Shown here: in pieces, positions 35,941-45,046 of the stretch | Numbering within the stretch: the stretch's first letter is position 1 | How the letters are laid out: each line of letters starts with the position of its first letter | DNA from: Vibrio cortegadensis | GTDB lineage: Bacteria > Pseudomonadota > Gammaproteobacteria > Enterobacterales > Vibrionaceae | Length of the DNA: 64,000 nucleotides | NCBI RefSeq assembly: GCF_024347395.1 | Contig: NZ_AP025473.1 | Span: 1,240,001 to 1,304,000 of the forward strand | Direction: 5' to 3' | Program-made: the position numbers and the translations under genes | The notes under the pieces: generated by a model | Told to the model about the DNA's origin: nothing | Seen by the model: the letters and a program-made list of their open reading frames with translations, nothing else | Databases searched by the model: none

Positions 35941-37146
35941 ATGTCTGCGTCTTTCCCTTTAGTGCGACTTACATTTCTTATCGCGATTCTTACGGCAGTA
36001 GGACAAATGACGCAAACCATGTATGTACCGTCGATTGGTCACATGGCAAAAGATTTCTTAGTTACTCCGGCATCATTGCAAGCGGTAATGGCTTGCTACC
36101 TGATCCCTTATGGATTATCGCAGTTCATTTACGGCCCTCTTTCTGATCGTCTAGGGCGTAAACCGATTATCGTTTCAGGTTTAGCGATCTACATTATTGG
36201 CACGCTTATTACATTGTTTGCTCAAGACTACTCGCTATTTTTATTTGGTAGCTTTGTTCAAGGTGCAGGCATTGGCAGTGGCGGCGCAATGTCTCGCGTA
36301 CTGACTCGTGATTGCTTTGAAGGTAAAGAACTACATAAAGCTAACAGCCTGATCAGCATGTGTGTGATGTTTTCTCCTCTGATGGCACCATTGCTTGGAG
36401 GCTTCTTAACTGAAATGTTTGGATGGAGAACGAGCTACTTATTCTTGGTTTTATTTGGCTTCGCAGTAGTGATCACCATGATGACGAGTATGAAAGAGAC
36501 ACTGCCAAAAACAAAACGCCACGCTGAGCCAGTAACAGAAAGCTATAAATTTGTGTTATCAGATCGTCGTTTCCAAGGTTTTCTACTGTGCCTAGTGGCT
36601 ACATTTGCAGGTGTCGCTGTATTTGAAGCGGCAGCAGGTGTGTTATTGGCAGGTACTTTGGGCTTACCAGCAACGATTGTGAGTTTATTGTTCATCATGC
36701 CAATTCCGGGCTACCTTGCGGGTGCTGGTTTATCGAGCATGCTAACAATGAAGTGGTCGGAAAAAACATCGTTAGTTGTCGGACTGTATGCCATTATTAT
36801 TGGCGCATTGATTGTTCTTATTCCTGGCCTATTTGGGTATACCAATGCGGTATCTCTTGTGGGTGGTGCGACGGTTTACTTTCTTGGTGCTGGCATTCTA
36901 TTTCCAGCTGCGACGACAGGGGCGGTTTCTCCTTTCCCTCGTCACGCAGGCACAGCAGGTGCAACATTAGGTGGAATGCAGAATCTAGGCGCAGGTCTTG
37001 CAACAATGGTGGCTTCTATGTTGCCAACCACAGATCAACTTCCAGTAGGCGGAATAATGTTAGCGATGTCGCTGCTTGTTGTTGTTGGACTTAAACGTGT
37101 TTACCGTAACTCGCCACCAGCAGACAACCTTCCAATGGCGGTATAG
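35941..37146 (+). CDS. MFS drug exporter, EmrD-like
   Basis: 401 residues, 12 predicted membrane helices, DHA1 family. Motif A between helices 2 and 3 is GPLSDRLGRKPII; the antiporter motif C region is in helix 5 (FSPLMAPLLGGFL). Length and the overall pattern (MYVPSIGHMAKDF at helix 1, CYLIPYGLSQFIYGPLSDR) match EmrD. It exports amphipathic toxic compounds by proton exchange; actual substrates are unknown. It is the only gene on this transcript and ends in hairpins shared with the convergent chemoreceptor. Confidence 0.9.
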   Translation: MSASFPLVRLTFLIAILTAVGQMTQTMYVPSIGHMAKDFLVTPASLQAVMACYLIPYGLSQFIYGPLSDRLGRKPIIVSGLAIYIIGTLITLFAQDYSLFLFGSFVQGAGIGSGGAMSRVLTRDCFEGKELHKANSLISMCVMFSPLMAPLLGGFLTEMFGWRTSYLFLVLFGFAVVITMMTSMKETLPKTKRHAEPVTESYKFVLSDRRFQGFLLCLVATFAGVAVFEAAAGVLLAGTLGLPATIVSLLFIMPIPGYLAGAGLSSMLTMKWSEKTSLVVGLYAIIIGALIVLIPGLFGYTNAVSLVGGATVYFLGAGILFPAATTGAVSPFPRHAGTAGATLGGMQNLGAGLATMVASMLPTTDQLPVGGIMLAMSLLVVVGLKRVYRNSPPADNLPMAV

Positions 37147-37154
37147 TTTTAAAC

Positions 37155-37255
37155 AGCCTTTGTCATAGAACAAAGGCTATTAGTGAATAGTTAGCAGTAA
37201 AAAGCCTTCTTAAGCTCTTTCTTGTAAGCACGACTTAAGAGTGGAAAGGCTTTTT
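37155..37255. terminator. two hairpins between convergent genes
   Basis: AGCCTTTGT/ACAAAGGCT (37155-37178) is followed by a long stem AAAAAGCCTT (37199-37208)/AAGGCTTTTT (37246-37255) with an inner CTTAAG/CTTAAG pairing. The second has U tracts on both strands and can end both genes. Confidence 0.8.
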
Positions 37256-37293
37256 ATATCCTCTATCAATATGTTAGTTCAGCTTGCAATAAG

Positions 37294-39294
37294 TTAGTTC
37301 AGCTTGAATTTCGCCATCTCACTATTCAGTTCGATCACTCGCTCTTTCACCCTCTCACTTGTCGCATTTGAATCCAAGCTGATTTGTGAAACACCATCTA
37401 CCGATTCTGTTACCCCTTGCACTAAATTAGTGATCGCTTGGGTAACGCTAGACTGCTGTTCGGCTGCGGCCGCAAGATCCATCATCTGAGCATTTAAATC
37501 TTCAATCTGATTCGTGGTGCTTTCTAAGCGTGAAACCGCATCCGATGTATGCTCTGCTCCTTCTCTTGCCAACCCTTGACTCTGTTCAATTTCTCGAACA
37601 ACTGAGGTTGTCGACGATTGAATTGCATGCACTATGCTATTAATTTCGGTTGTCGATTCTGTGGTGCGAGTTGCAAGTAAACGAACTTCATCGGCCACCA
37701 CCGCGAAACCTCGGCCTTGCTCTCCCGCTCGCGCCGCCTCTATCGCTGCATTTAGCGCCAATAAATTGGTCTGTTCCGCAAGCCCTTCAATCACTTCGGT
37801 CACTCGACCAATAGCTTCACTCTCTTTACTTAGTTCATGCACCAAGCCACTCGCGTTATCTATAGTATGATGCAACTGATTCATAGTATTTCTGTTCTGC
37901 TCAAGAGCGGAAGCCCCTTGGGACAGCTCTTGTTTAGATGCAGTCAAAGAGCTCACTGACTGCTGGGCAAGGTGAGCGGTATTATTTGCTGAAACTGACA
38001 CTTCTTGAATTTCATGCCCCATCTGATCGATATTGGCTTTCTGCTGAGCCACTTGGTTTAAAGTCTTCTCATTGCAGTCAGAAAGATCAGCCATACTGCC
38101 TTCTACTTGCTCAGCTTTTTCCGTGACACCTTGGACGATATCCCTCAATGAATCATTCATTTGGTTTATGGCGACCGTTAAACTTGCCAACTCATCCTGT
38201 CCTGAAACCACCAGTGCAGGTTGCGAAACGTCACCTTCTGCAATTAATTGAGCTCGATGCGACACTTCTGCCACACGTAATCCAATGCTTTTCCCTAAAT
38301 AACGGGCAATGACGACAGCAACAATACATACAAAGATCGCAGCAGCAATCAGTAATGTAATCACCTGCTGAACATTATTTTGAATGCCCCGACCGCTATG
38401 ATCAGCTTGTTGCTGTTGAGCGCGAACCACTTGCTCTAAACTTTGATTCAGTTGGGATGCGTATGGAATAACTTTATTCGCCATTAACGCATTGGCTTTA
38501 TTCCAATCAGAGCCTTTACGCAGCGTAATAACTTGATCGGCCAGAGGGAAATACAACTGCTGCATTTCGTTAAACAGCGACCACAAGCTCTGATCACTAT
38601 CGGATAATAAGAACGCTTTGGATTCAATTTCGGCAACGGATTTGTTATGCGCTTTAATGAAATCGAAGTACTTGTCTAAATAGTCTTGATGGCCGTACAA
38701 AAGAAAATCTCTCATCGACGCCAAAGCATTCGCCAGCGATGTATAGCTATCAGCATACAGTTTGAATAATCGCTTACGATCGCCGCCCTCTTTATTCGAC
38801 GATTCGTCATTAATTAGACCTTGCAATTGATCAAGCGCCACTTCCGCTATCGGTGCCGCTTCATAGATAAACAGGCTGTGGGCAGGGAGGTTCTCTTCAC
38901 TATGACTGAGTTCGGTGATGTCGGTCATCGCCAGTTTTAGATCTTGCCACTGTTGTAAAATCTTTGAGTATTGATCGGAAGCGAGCAGTAGCTCTAGCGT
39001 AGGAAGCGCTTCGTCCGTTTGAAGTATGATGTTATCAAGCTGATTTAATTGATCTAATCCCGTCGCTTCATCGCTGCCTAATAGCATGTAAGCACGTACC
39101 GTTGATAAAGAGGCTTGTATCGATTGACCAATGGCGCGGCTGGTATCGACTGTCGGCAAATCAGATAGTAACAACGACTGTGTATTCTTTTCGACTACAG
39201 ATACACTTCGATATGTAAAACTAGCGGATGCGATAAAAAGTACGACAAGTAGCAAAAAACTGAGTTGCAACTTACTGGATATCGAAAGCTTCAT
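37294..39294 (-). CDS. methyl-accepting chemotaxis protein
   Basis: 666 residues from ATG 39294, which has AGGAG seven bases upstream. First membrane helix at about 8-30, a large helical periplasmic domain (30-315), second helix at about 316-338, HAMP, then the cytoplasmic signalling domain. The hairpin tip TNLLALNAAIEAARAGEQGR is fully conserved. The periplasmic part looks like a helical-bimodular or 4-helix sensor with no recognised ligand motif. No C-terminal CheR-tether pentapeptide is seen (it ends EMAKFKLN). Directs swimming through CheA/CheW. Confidence 0.93.
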   Translation of the reverse strand: MKLSISSKLQLSFLLLVVLFIASASFTYRSVSVVEKNTQSLLLSDLPTVDTSRAIGQSIQASLSTVRAYMLLGSDEATGLDQLNQLDNIILQTDEALPTLELLLASDQYSKILQQWQDLKLAMTDITELSHSEENLPAHSLFIYEAAPIAEVALDQLQGLINDESSNKEGGDRKRLFKLYADSYTSLANALASMRDFLLYGHQDYLDKYFDFIKAHNKSVAEIESKAFLLSDSDQSLWSLFNEMQQLYFPLADQVITLRKGSDWNKANALMANKVIPYASQLNQSLEQVVRAQQQQADHSGRGIQNNVQQVITLLIAAAIFVCIVAVVIARYLGKSIGLRVAEVSHRAQLIAEGDVSQPALVVSGQDELASLTVAINQMNDSLRDIVQGVTEKAEQVEGSMADLSDCNEKTLNQVAQQKANIDQMGHEIQEVSVSANNTAHLAQQSVSSLTASKQELSQGASALEQNRNTMNQLHHTIDNASGLVHELSKESEAIGRVTEVIEGLAEQTNLLALNAAIEAARAGEQGRGFAVVADEVRLLATRTTESTTEINSIVHAIQSSTTSVVREIEQSQGLAREGAEHTSDAVSRLESTTNQIEDLNAQMMDLAAAAEQQSSVTQAITNLVQGVTESVDGVSQISLDSNATSERVKERVIELNSEMAKFKLN

Positions 39295-39525
39295 CCTTGA
39301 GCTCCTATTTTCAAATTTGAGACAATATAACATTAAACAACAATTTTTTAACTATCGATTGACAAGTTTAATTGTCTTGCTATTGATTTCTTCAAGACTG
39401 CTAGGTTAGCTCACATATTTTTTGTTTTAATGCGCCCTTTTTGCTGCAATTTTAAAACTAACGTGGAAAAACACGCCATAAAGCATAAAATACCCGCCCT
39501 CCTTTATTTAAAATTTGAGATAAAA

Positions 39526-39993
39526 ATGGTCCGAGATTACGCGCTTCAATGTTTAATGACGATGCCACGCCACGAGTTAGAAGAATTTGGCGTGCGTATG
39601 ATTAGTCGAATGGTTCCAGAAGACGTCATGACAGAGTTGTTCACATTTGAGCAAGAAGAAGTGAGCAGTGAAGAGCGAATGATGTCTGCTCAACTTGATG
39701 CAAGGCTAAGAATGACGGCAATTGCACTCAGTGAAATCCAACAGGCATTCGATGATTCGGACAATGCGAAGCAAAATAGCCAACGTATGACTCGCTTAGT
39801 GCTGTGGCATTTTTATGCCATCTCTTTTCACTTGGAAGAAGCGATATCGCTTGAGACACACTGTTCTAAAGTCGAAAGTATTCTAAAAACAGCACCAAGT
39901 GATGCTTTGGGCTGGGTTAAAGAGTTAACTGAACTGTTGCATTACTACGCAGAGCTTAATGAACCCCGTCCTTGCGATGACACCGATATTTAA
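39526..39993 (+). CDS. hypothetical helical protein
   Basis: 155 residues from ATG 39526, chosen because GAGATAAAA precedes it; a longer frame from 39430 adds 32 residues with no support. Entirely helical in character, acidic, cytoplasmic. Motif-like piece MPRHELEEFGVRMISRMVPEDVMTEL at the N terminus. No family recognised. It is 12 bp upstream of an ASCH-domain gene, so the two are probably one operon. Confidence 0.65.
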   Translation: MVRDYALQCLMTMPRHELEEFGVRMISRMVPEDVMTELFTFEQEEVSSEERMMSAQLDARLRMTAIALSEIQQAFDDSDNAKQNSQRMTRLVLWHFYAISFHLEEAISLETHCSKVESILKTAPSDALGWVKELTELLHYYAELNEPRPCDDTDI

Positions 39994-40005
39994 GGTAAAG
40001 ACCAT

Positions 40006-40395
40006 ATGTCAGATTACAAATTAGAAATTTATCGTAAACCGTTAGAAGCAATTGTTGCGGGAAGCAAAAAAGTCGAAATTCGTACGAATAACAGCTATGA
40101 ATCGATTCAATACGATAAGTTAAAGGCGGGCGACCGTATTCAATTTCAAATTATTTCTGGCCCTCCATTTATAGGACTAGACGTTATTGAGCCGGATGCT
40201 CTTTCTGTCACAGTGAAAGCCGTTCGCTGTTACCCTGATGCAGGCGCATTGTTAGATGGCGAAGGCATGGAAGTGCTATCCACTCTATGTGATACCAAGG
40301 AAGAAGGTATCGTATTACTGAATAGTTTCCATGAATACAAAGAGATGATCCCTATCCACGGTATTTTTGCTATTGAGATTGAGCCAAGCTGCTAA
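40006..40395 (+). CDS. ASCH-domain protein
   Basis: 129 residues that fit the PUA-like ASCH fold: YRKPLEAIVAGSKKVEIRTN at the start, LKAGDRIQFQI in the middle, and IHGIFAIEIE at the end. ASCH proteins bind RNA or act as small amidohydrolases (YqfB-type). The catalytic Lys-Glu-Thr set of YqfB is partly present (KKVEIRT), so either role is possible. It is cotranscribed with the preceding unknown gene. Just after it are three loose copies of GCTAAACT. Confidence 0.75.
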   Translation: MSDYKLEIYRKPLEAIVAGSKKVEIRTNNSYESIQYDKLKAGDRIQFQIISGPPFIGLDVIEPDALSVTVKAVRCYPDAGALLDGEGMEVLSTLCDTKEEGIVLLNSFHEYKEMIPIHGIFAIEIEPSC

Positions 40396-40558
40396 ATCGC
40401 TAAACTGCTAAACTGTTAAACCAGTTCGAGTGAGTTCAGATAGCCTTACCAACGATGCCAATGTTAATTCCTCTCAAATTGACATTGGCGATCATTCAAA
40501 TCAATCAATTCCAGCCAACCCACCAAGCCTTTATTTTAAAAACAACGGCTTAATGCGT

Positions 40559-40906
40559 CTACTCAACTAAGTGGCTATATTCCACTATCACCTGATTGCC
40601 TTCAACATAAACATTTTGAATAGTGCCATCTACCGATATCGTATTACGCAAGTAAACAATTTGTTTTTCACCTAACCCACCTTTTATCAAGCTAGGTAAA
40701 ATCTGTGTTGGCTCCACCCGCATTAAACGGCAAAATTGAGTCACGAACCCCATAGTTAACTGAGATCCACCACGAATTAACTGTGAAAACTCAATTTGAG
40801 AGAGTCCTAATTTTTTTGCCATCGCCATCTGCGTGATATGCATTTTAGCTTTTTGAGACATCCAAGTGTCATACAGTGCGACTCGATCTTCTTCTATGAA
40901 TTCCAT
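40559..40906 (-). CDS. XRE-family regulator
   Basis: 115 residues. Helix-turn-helix at about 24-68: ITQMAMAKKLGLSQIEFSQLIRGGSQLTMGFVTQFCRLM. The C-terminal third is beta-rich (QIVYLRNTISVDGTIQNVYVEGNQVIVEY), perhaps a dimerisation or ligand part. The phrase AMAKKLGLSQIEFSQLI is typical of phage-like or toxin-antitoxin regulators, but no toxin neighbours it. It stands alone and its target is unknown. Confidence 0.75.
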   Translation of the reverse strand: MEFIEEDRVALYDTWMSQKAKMHITQMAMAKKLGLSQIEFSQLIRGGSQLTMGFVTQFCRLMRVEPTQILPSLIKGGLGEKQIVYLRNTISVDGTIQNVYVEGNQVIVEYSHLVE

Positions 40907-41002
40907 AATGATTTCCTACATGCGAGATGCAGAAATTCTCCCCAAGTGAGAGGTGTGTTATGTCAGATATAGGTAATTTTAATGTCGGTGTCTGTTAAAT
41001 GA

Positions 41003-41028
41003 TAAACGGGATCTATGGATCCCGTTTA
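41003..41028 (-). terminator. terminator after yajD
   Basis: TAAACGGGATC (41003-41013) and GATCCCGTTTA (41018-41028) form a perfect 11-bp stem with loop TATG, 11 bp past the yajD stop. Confidence 0.7.
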
Positions 41029-41038
41029 TTTAATCGCT

Positions 41039-41383
41039 TTATTTTTTCATCATCTTTGCTAAGTCAGCAAATGGATTGTGCGTTGCATTCTGATGATCAT
41101 CCAATTTCGCCGTTGCTTCCGCTCCATAACGATCATGGTCGGTATATTTACTGTGCTCATGATCATGACAATACAGGCACAAGAGTTCCCAGTTACTGCC
41201 ATCTTCTGGGTTGTTAGTATGATCGTGATCTTTATGATGCACAGTCAACTCTCGAAGATTTGAATAGACAAATTCACGCGCGCAATTACCACAAACCCAA
41301 GGATACAATTTTAGTGCTTTATCTCGATATGCACTCTCTTTACGTGCATAGGCCGCACTTGAGCCATTATGATCTGACGACAT
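41039..41383 (-). CDS. yajD: HNH nuclease family protein YajD
   Basis: 114 residues, close to E. coli YajD: YRDKALKLYPWVCGNCAREF, LRELTVHHKDHDHTNNPEDG, and NWELLCLYCHDHEHSKY. The zinc-binding Cys pairs (CGNC, CLYC) and the HH core of an HNH nuclease are intact. Substrate and role in the cell are not established for the family. It looks monocistronic. Confidence 0.92.
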   Translation of the reverse strand: MSSDHNGSSAAYARKESAYRDKALKLYPWVCGNCAREFVYSNLRELTVHHKDHDHTNNPEDGSNWELLCLYCHDHEHSKYTDHDRYGAEATAKLDDHQNATHNPFADLAKMMKK

Positions 41384-41508
41384 CTGATACCTTAATAATT
41401 AAGTTTTTAAGCTCACATCCATAATATTACCATAAGCTTAATCCGCGTTCAGAGCCTCTCAGATCACAAAAGGGCATCATCTCGACATTTATTCTATATT
41501 TCATCTTT

Positions 41509-42165
41509 CTAGCTGGGTAAAACGACCACGCCAAGAGGCTCTAGCAACTGTTCTTGTTGCCAATCGCAGATTTTAACACCACTTAAATCGACCCTTCTTA
41601 TGTTCAACCCATAGAGTTCTGTGTGGGTCAAATCGCAATTCTGCATTGAAAATTGCCCCCAGCACTCTTCGGAAAACTCACTTCGGCTTAAATCTGATCC
41701 TTTAAAAGAGGCCCCTTGTAGATTTGCCCCTGTCCAACGATTCTCAAATAGGTCACATTTTTCAAGACACTGCTGTTCAAAATTAACATACGATAAATTA
41801 CAACCCGTAATATAAGCAGAACAAAAATAGACTTGATGGCTCACTCGATTCGCAAAACTGGCTTTTAAGAAGTTTGCCCCTTTCAGATCGCACCCTCTTA
41901 GTTCAATTCCGAAGCAGTTTGCCCCAACAAAGTAGCCCATCGCTAACTGACACTGTTTAAAACTGGCATCACGCAGATCGGCATAATCAAAACGACAACC
42001 ATCCACGGCACCTTGCTCGATAAACCTGCAATCAATAAATTGTGCGTCTCTTAAATCTGAACGGGAAAAATTACAGTCATAAAAATTACACCCTTCAAAT
42101 TGAGCATCTCGTAAATCCTGATGTGAAAAGTCGTGTTTAACAAATGTTTTATTGGTTTCTAGCAT
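41509..42165 (-). CDS. qnr: Qnr-type pentapeptide-repeat protein
   Basis: 218 residues, the Qnr length. Tandem pentapeptides of the A(D/N)LxF kind throughout (DLRDAQFEGCNF, ADLRDASFKQCQL, CDLKGANFLKASF, GCNLSYVNF, ANLQGASFKGSDL). The Qnr-specific segments FIEQGAVDGCRFD and CLEKCDLFENRWTG are present and the C terminus ends WQQEQLLEPLGVVV. It is a right-handed beta helix that mimics DNA and shields gyrase/topoisomerase IV from quinolones. It sits in an ordinary chromosomal context with no mobile element nearby, as expected for marine Vibrio reservoirs of qnr. AAAGGG lies eight bases before the ATG. Confidence 0.95.
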   Translation of the reverse strand: MLETNKTFVKHDFSHQDLRDAQFEGCNFYDCNFSRSDLRDAQFIDCRFIEQGAVDGCRFDYADLRDASFKQCQLAMGYFVGANCFGIELRGCDLKGANFLKASFANRVSHQVYFCSAYITGCNLSYVNFEQQCLEKCDLFENRWTGANLQGASFKGSDLSRSEFSEECWGQFSMQNCDLTHTELYGLNIRRVDLSGVKICDWQQEQLLEPLGVVVLPS

Positions 42166-42441
42166 TTCAGGTTCCCTTTAACGAATGCACAAAGACTACC
42201 ATCCGGAAGCAGCAAAAAACCACCAATTAAATCATTGTAAAAACAACAAGTTAAAAAGCTCTAAATCTGGATTTTAAGGGGCCAAAACAGCGTTTTAAAC
42301 CATGTATTTACAAGTAAGCGCACCCTCAACTCCAAAATTATTTTTTGTTTAGCTCTAAAAGCTTAATTTTTAGTGACATTTGAGTTCTATTTACGCTCAA
42401 CCTTTCTCATGACAGGCTAAAATTTAACCGCAGATATAAAA

Positions 42442-42475
42442 AGAGCACTTCTCACCAAAGGGTAAGAAATGCTCT
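42442..42475 (-). terminator. terminator of the reductase/GST operon
   Basis: AGAGCACTTCTCACC (42442-42456) and GGTAAGAAATGCTCT (42461-42475) pair with wobbles around loop AAAG; on the minus strand UUUU follows. The 333-bp gap 42166-42498 holds this hairpin and the qnr promoter region; no LexA box was seen. Confidence 0.8.
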
Positions 42476-42498
42476 CAATTTATTATTTTAGATGAATG

Positions 42499-43116
42499 TT
42501 ATGAGTACTTAATCTCAATTTCATCGGCTTTATTATAGGCAGGATGACTGGCAAGAAGATCTGCATACTTAGCAATGTTTGGATAAAGACCTAATGCATT
42601 GCGTCCTTGAAGCGCTTCCACAATAAATGACATCATCATATCCGCGCCTGTCAGTGAATCACCTACTAAGTATGTTTTACCCTCAAGACGTTGCTCGAAA
42701 TAACCGATCACTTTCGCAATCTCTACATCAGCGTAACCAGCAAGGAAGTTTGTTTCACAACCATCTTTCTCTACAAACAACTTAAGTAGCAGAGGAAGGA
42801 TCGCTGAACTTTCTGCAAAATGGAGCCACTGTGAGTAATCGATATACGCTTGAGTACCACGTTGTGGAGCAAACTTACCTTCGCCATAAGTCTCGATGAG
42901 ATATTCAGTGATTGCACCTGACTCAGTGATCACCATACCGTTATCTTCAATGACAGGTGATTTTCCTAGTGGATGAACAACCTTCAACTCAGGTGGCGCA
43001 AGAAAAGTGACCGCATCTCGTTGATAAGGTACAACTTGGTAGTCCACACCTAGCTCTTCTAATAACCAAAGGATGCGTTTTGAGCGTGACTTGTTCAGGT
43101 GGTGTAATTTAATCAT
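42499..43116 (-). CDS. glutathione S-transferase
   Basis: 205 residues. N-terminal thioredoxin fold starts IKLHHLNKSRSKRILWLLEELGV with the catalytic Ser region (NKSRS), then PLGKSPVIEDNGMVITESGAI (glutathione contact ES). The C-terminal helical domain contains YLVGDSLTGADMMM. Conjugates or reduces electrophiles with glutathione. It starts 16 bp after the curA-like reductase stop and shares its terminator and upstream operator, so both are probably induced together by reactive electrophiles. Confidence 0.92.
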   Translation of the reverse strand: MIKLHHLNKSRSKRILWLLEELGVDYQVVPYQRDAVTFLAPPELKVVHPLGKSPVIEDNGMVITESGAITEYLIETYGEGKFAPQRGTQAYIDYSQWLHFAESSAILPLLLKLFVEKDGCETNFLAGYADVEIAKVIGYFEQRLEGKTYLVGDSLTGADMMMSFIVEALQGRNALGLYPNIAKYADLLASHPAYNKADEIEIKYS

Positions 43117-43132
43117 CTATCAATCCTTTTTA

Positions 43133-44170
43133 TTAAAATGCTTCGTTTGTTTTTACAACAAGTTTGCCAAAGTTCTTACCTTCAAGTAGACCCATAAAAG
43201 CTTCTGGCGCGTTTTCTAAACCTTCAACTAAATGTTCACGGTACTGGATTTTTCCATCCATCAACCATTTCATCATATCCTGTGCGAATTCATCATAGCG
43301 ATGTGCGTAATCATCAAAAATAATGAAACCTTGCATTCTGATACGCTTAACCAACAATGTTCCCATAAGCATAGACATACGATCTGGGCCCTCAGGCAAT
43401 GAGGTGGCGTTGTATTGTGAAATCAGGCCACAAACCGGAACTCGCGCGCCAGTGTTAAGCAGTGGAAGTACGGCATCGAAAACTTTACCACCCACATTTT
43501 CAAAGTAGACATCAATGCCTTTATCACAAGCGGCAGCCAATTGCTCTGCAAAGTCGTCCGCTTTATGGTCGATACATTCATCAAAACCTAAGATTTCTTT
43601 TGCGTAGCTGCACTTCTCTTCACCACCCGCAATACCAACGACTTTGCAGCCTTTTAGTTTACCAATTTGTCCAACCGTTGCTCCTACAGCGCCAGTCGCA
43701 GCGGCAACCACAAGAGTGTCACCCTGTTTTGGTTGACCAATATCCAACAGCCCCATGTAAGCTGTGAATCCCGGCATCCCCATAATACCCAATGCATAAG
43801 ACGGATTGGTCGGATTCAGACCTAACTTAATCAGACCTTCACCATTTGATACGCCATAATCTTGCCAGCCAGTGTATGCCAGAACCCATTCACCCACTTG
43901 AAAATTAGCGTTGTTTGACTCTTCTACCTGACAAACCGTCGCGCCAACCATGACGTCATCCAGTTCAACAGGATCAGCATAAGATTTTGCTGCACTCATT
44001 CTTCCACGCATGTATGGGTCTAGTGATAGGTAGACACTGCGTAGCAGCATTTCACCCTCTTGTGGGATTGGTTTAACCACAGTTTCAAGGCGGAAATCAT
44101 TTTGTGTTGGAGCGCCTACAGGTCGAGAAGCTAAAACAATACGTGAGTTGTCATTATTTGGCGTAGTCAT
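43133..44170 (-). CDS. curA: NADP-dependent oxidoreductase (CurA/YncB-like)
   Basis: 345 residues, same length as E. coli CurA. Medium-chain reductase of the leukotriene-B4 12-hydroxydehydrogenase type without zinc: SLDPYMRGRM near the N terminus, AAATGAVGATVGQIGKLKGCKVVGIAGG (nucleotide site, about 154-181) and YFENVGG. It reduces the double bond of alpha,beta-unsaturated carbonyls using NADPH. The symbol follows similarity; curcumin is the substrate known in E. coli, and the natural one here is probably an electrophilic aldehyde or quinone. First gene of an operon with a GST, under a NemR-like operator. Confidence 0.88.
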   Translation of the reverse strand: MTTPNNDNSRIVLASRPVGAPTQNDFRLETVVKPIPQEGEMLLRSVYLSLDPYMRGRMSAAKSYADPVELDDVMVGATVCQVEESNNANFQVGEWVLAYTGWQDYGVSNGEGLIKLGLNPTNPSYALGIMGMPGFTAYMGLLDIGQPKQGDTLVVAAATGAVGATVGQIGKLKGCKVVGIAGGEEKCSYAKEILGFDECIDHKADDFAEQLAAACDKGIDVYFENVGGKVFDAVLPLLNTGARVPVCGLISQYNATSLPEGPDRMSMLMGTLLVKRIRMQGFIIFDDYAHRYDEFAQDMMKWLMDGKIQYREHLVEGLENAPEAFMGLLEGKNFGKLVVKTNEAF

Positions 44171-44264
44171 AAGGTAACGTCCTATTTTTATTTTTTGTTA
44201 GGTTCTTTGCCAAATTTGGCTTCCTGAACCTAAGTCCACTTAGAATTGATATCGACCGCTCAAT

Positions 44265-44281
44265 TAGACCAGTCGTCTAGT
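44265..44281. promoter_or_regulatory. operator copy 1 for the TetR/NemR-like regulator
   Basis: TAGACCAGTCGTCTAGT, with inverted ends TAGAC/GTCTA, 95 bp upstream of the curA-like start. An identical 17-mer lies at 44986-45002 before the regulator gene. The pattern resembles the TAGACC...GTCTA NemR box. Confidence 0.8.
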
Positions 44282-44290
44282 TGTTATTCA

Positions 44291-44320
44291 AAAAAATCCC
44301 CGTCATCAAATCGACGGGGG
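44291..44320 (-). terminator. terminator after the TetR/NemR-like gene
   Basis: CCCCGTC (44298-44304) pairs with GACGGGG (44313-44319); on the minus strand a U run follows (A run at 44291-44296). It separates the regulator from the reductase operon. Confidence 0.85.
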
Positions 44321-44368
44321 TTCTATCATGTTACGCAGTTTGTATGTCTATTTCGGTTCAAACTATCT

Positions 44369-44965
44369 CTACAGCTTTATTTTTCCAGTGAGCACATTTT
44401 GCGTCATCGTCATCACTTGCTCAAATCCTGTCAGGGAATGAGAGAGTTTGCTCATCAGGCTAGTTCCGATCCACAAATTGTACAGTAACTCTGCACTCTT
44501 CTGGCTATCCTCAACGTTCATTGAGCCATCGGCATTACCTTGTTCAATGCAGTCTGCGATACGCTGAATGATACGATTAGCACCCGTCAACAATGCTACA
44601 CGCATGGAATCAGAAAGATCGGAGACTTCTGCACTTAGCTTAACAACTAAGCATTTCTGAGCACCACACTTCCCTTCACTGATATCAATCCAGCGTTGCC
44701 AGTAACTGATCAACCGATCATACGCTTGCCCTTCATTGCTTTCAAAAAGCTCATCAAGTCGTGCTGCATAGAGTGAAAAATAGTCGGCGATCAACGCTTC
44801 ACCAAATTGTTCTTTTGATTTGAAATAATGGTAAAACGAACCTTTTGGTACCTCAGCATGTTTCAAAAGCTGAGACAGCCCCACATTTGAAAAACCTTTT
44901 GCTACGATTAACTCGTAACCGGTATCAATAATGTGCTGACGTGTATCTTTAGTTTGTATGTTCAT
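44369..44965 (-). CDS. nemR: TetR-family electrophile-sensing repressor (NemR-like)
   Basis: 198 residues. Helix-turn-helix at about 25-48 (VGLSQLLKHAEVPKGSFYHYFKSKE). The segment KCLVVKLSAEVSDLSDSMR aligns with NemR GCLTVKLSAEVCDLSEDMR, placing C105 at the NemR sensor C106. K173 (MSKLSHS) aligns with NemR K175, the partner in its reversible sulfenamide switch. It probably represses itself and the downstream reductase/GST operon until bleach, quinones or aldehydes modify C105. Identical operators precede both transcription units. Symbol given by similarity; orthology is not proven. Confidence 0.8.
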   Translation of the reverse strand: MNIQTKDTRQHIIDTGYELIVAKGFSNVGLSQLLKHAEVPKGSFYHYFKSKEQFGEALIADYFSLYAARLDELFESNEGQAYDRLISYWQRWIDISEGKCGAQKCLVVKLSAEVSDLSDSMRVALLTGANRIIQRIADCIEQGNADGSMNVEDSQKSAELLYNLWIGTSLMSKLSHSLTGFEQVMTMTQNVLTGKIKL

Positions 44966-44985
44966 GGGATTATCTTATTTCAAAA

Positions 44986-45002
44986 TAGACCAGTCGTCTA
45001 GT
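44986..45002. promoter_or_regulatory. operator copy 2 for the TetR/NemR-like regulator
   Basis: TAGACCAGTCGTCTAGT, identical to 44265-44281, 21 bp upstream of the regulator start codon, which suggests autorepression. Confidence 0.8.
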
Positions 45003-45046
45003 GATTTATTTTAATACGTTCAAACGCATAATTCACTTTGGCCAAC

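Noticed and set aside
42166..42300. LexA box controlling qnr
   Set aside because: No CTGT-N8-ACAG sequence was found upstream of the gene.
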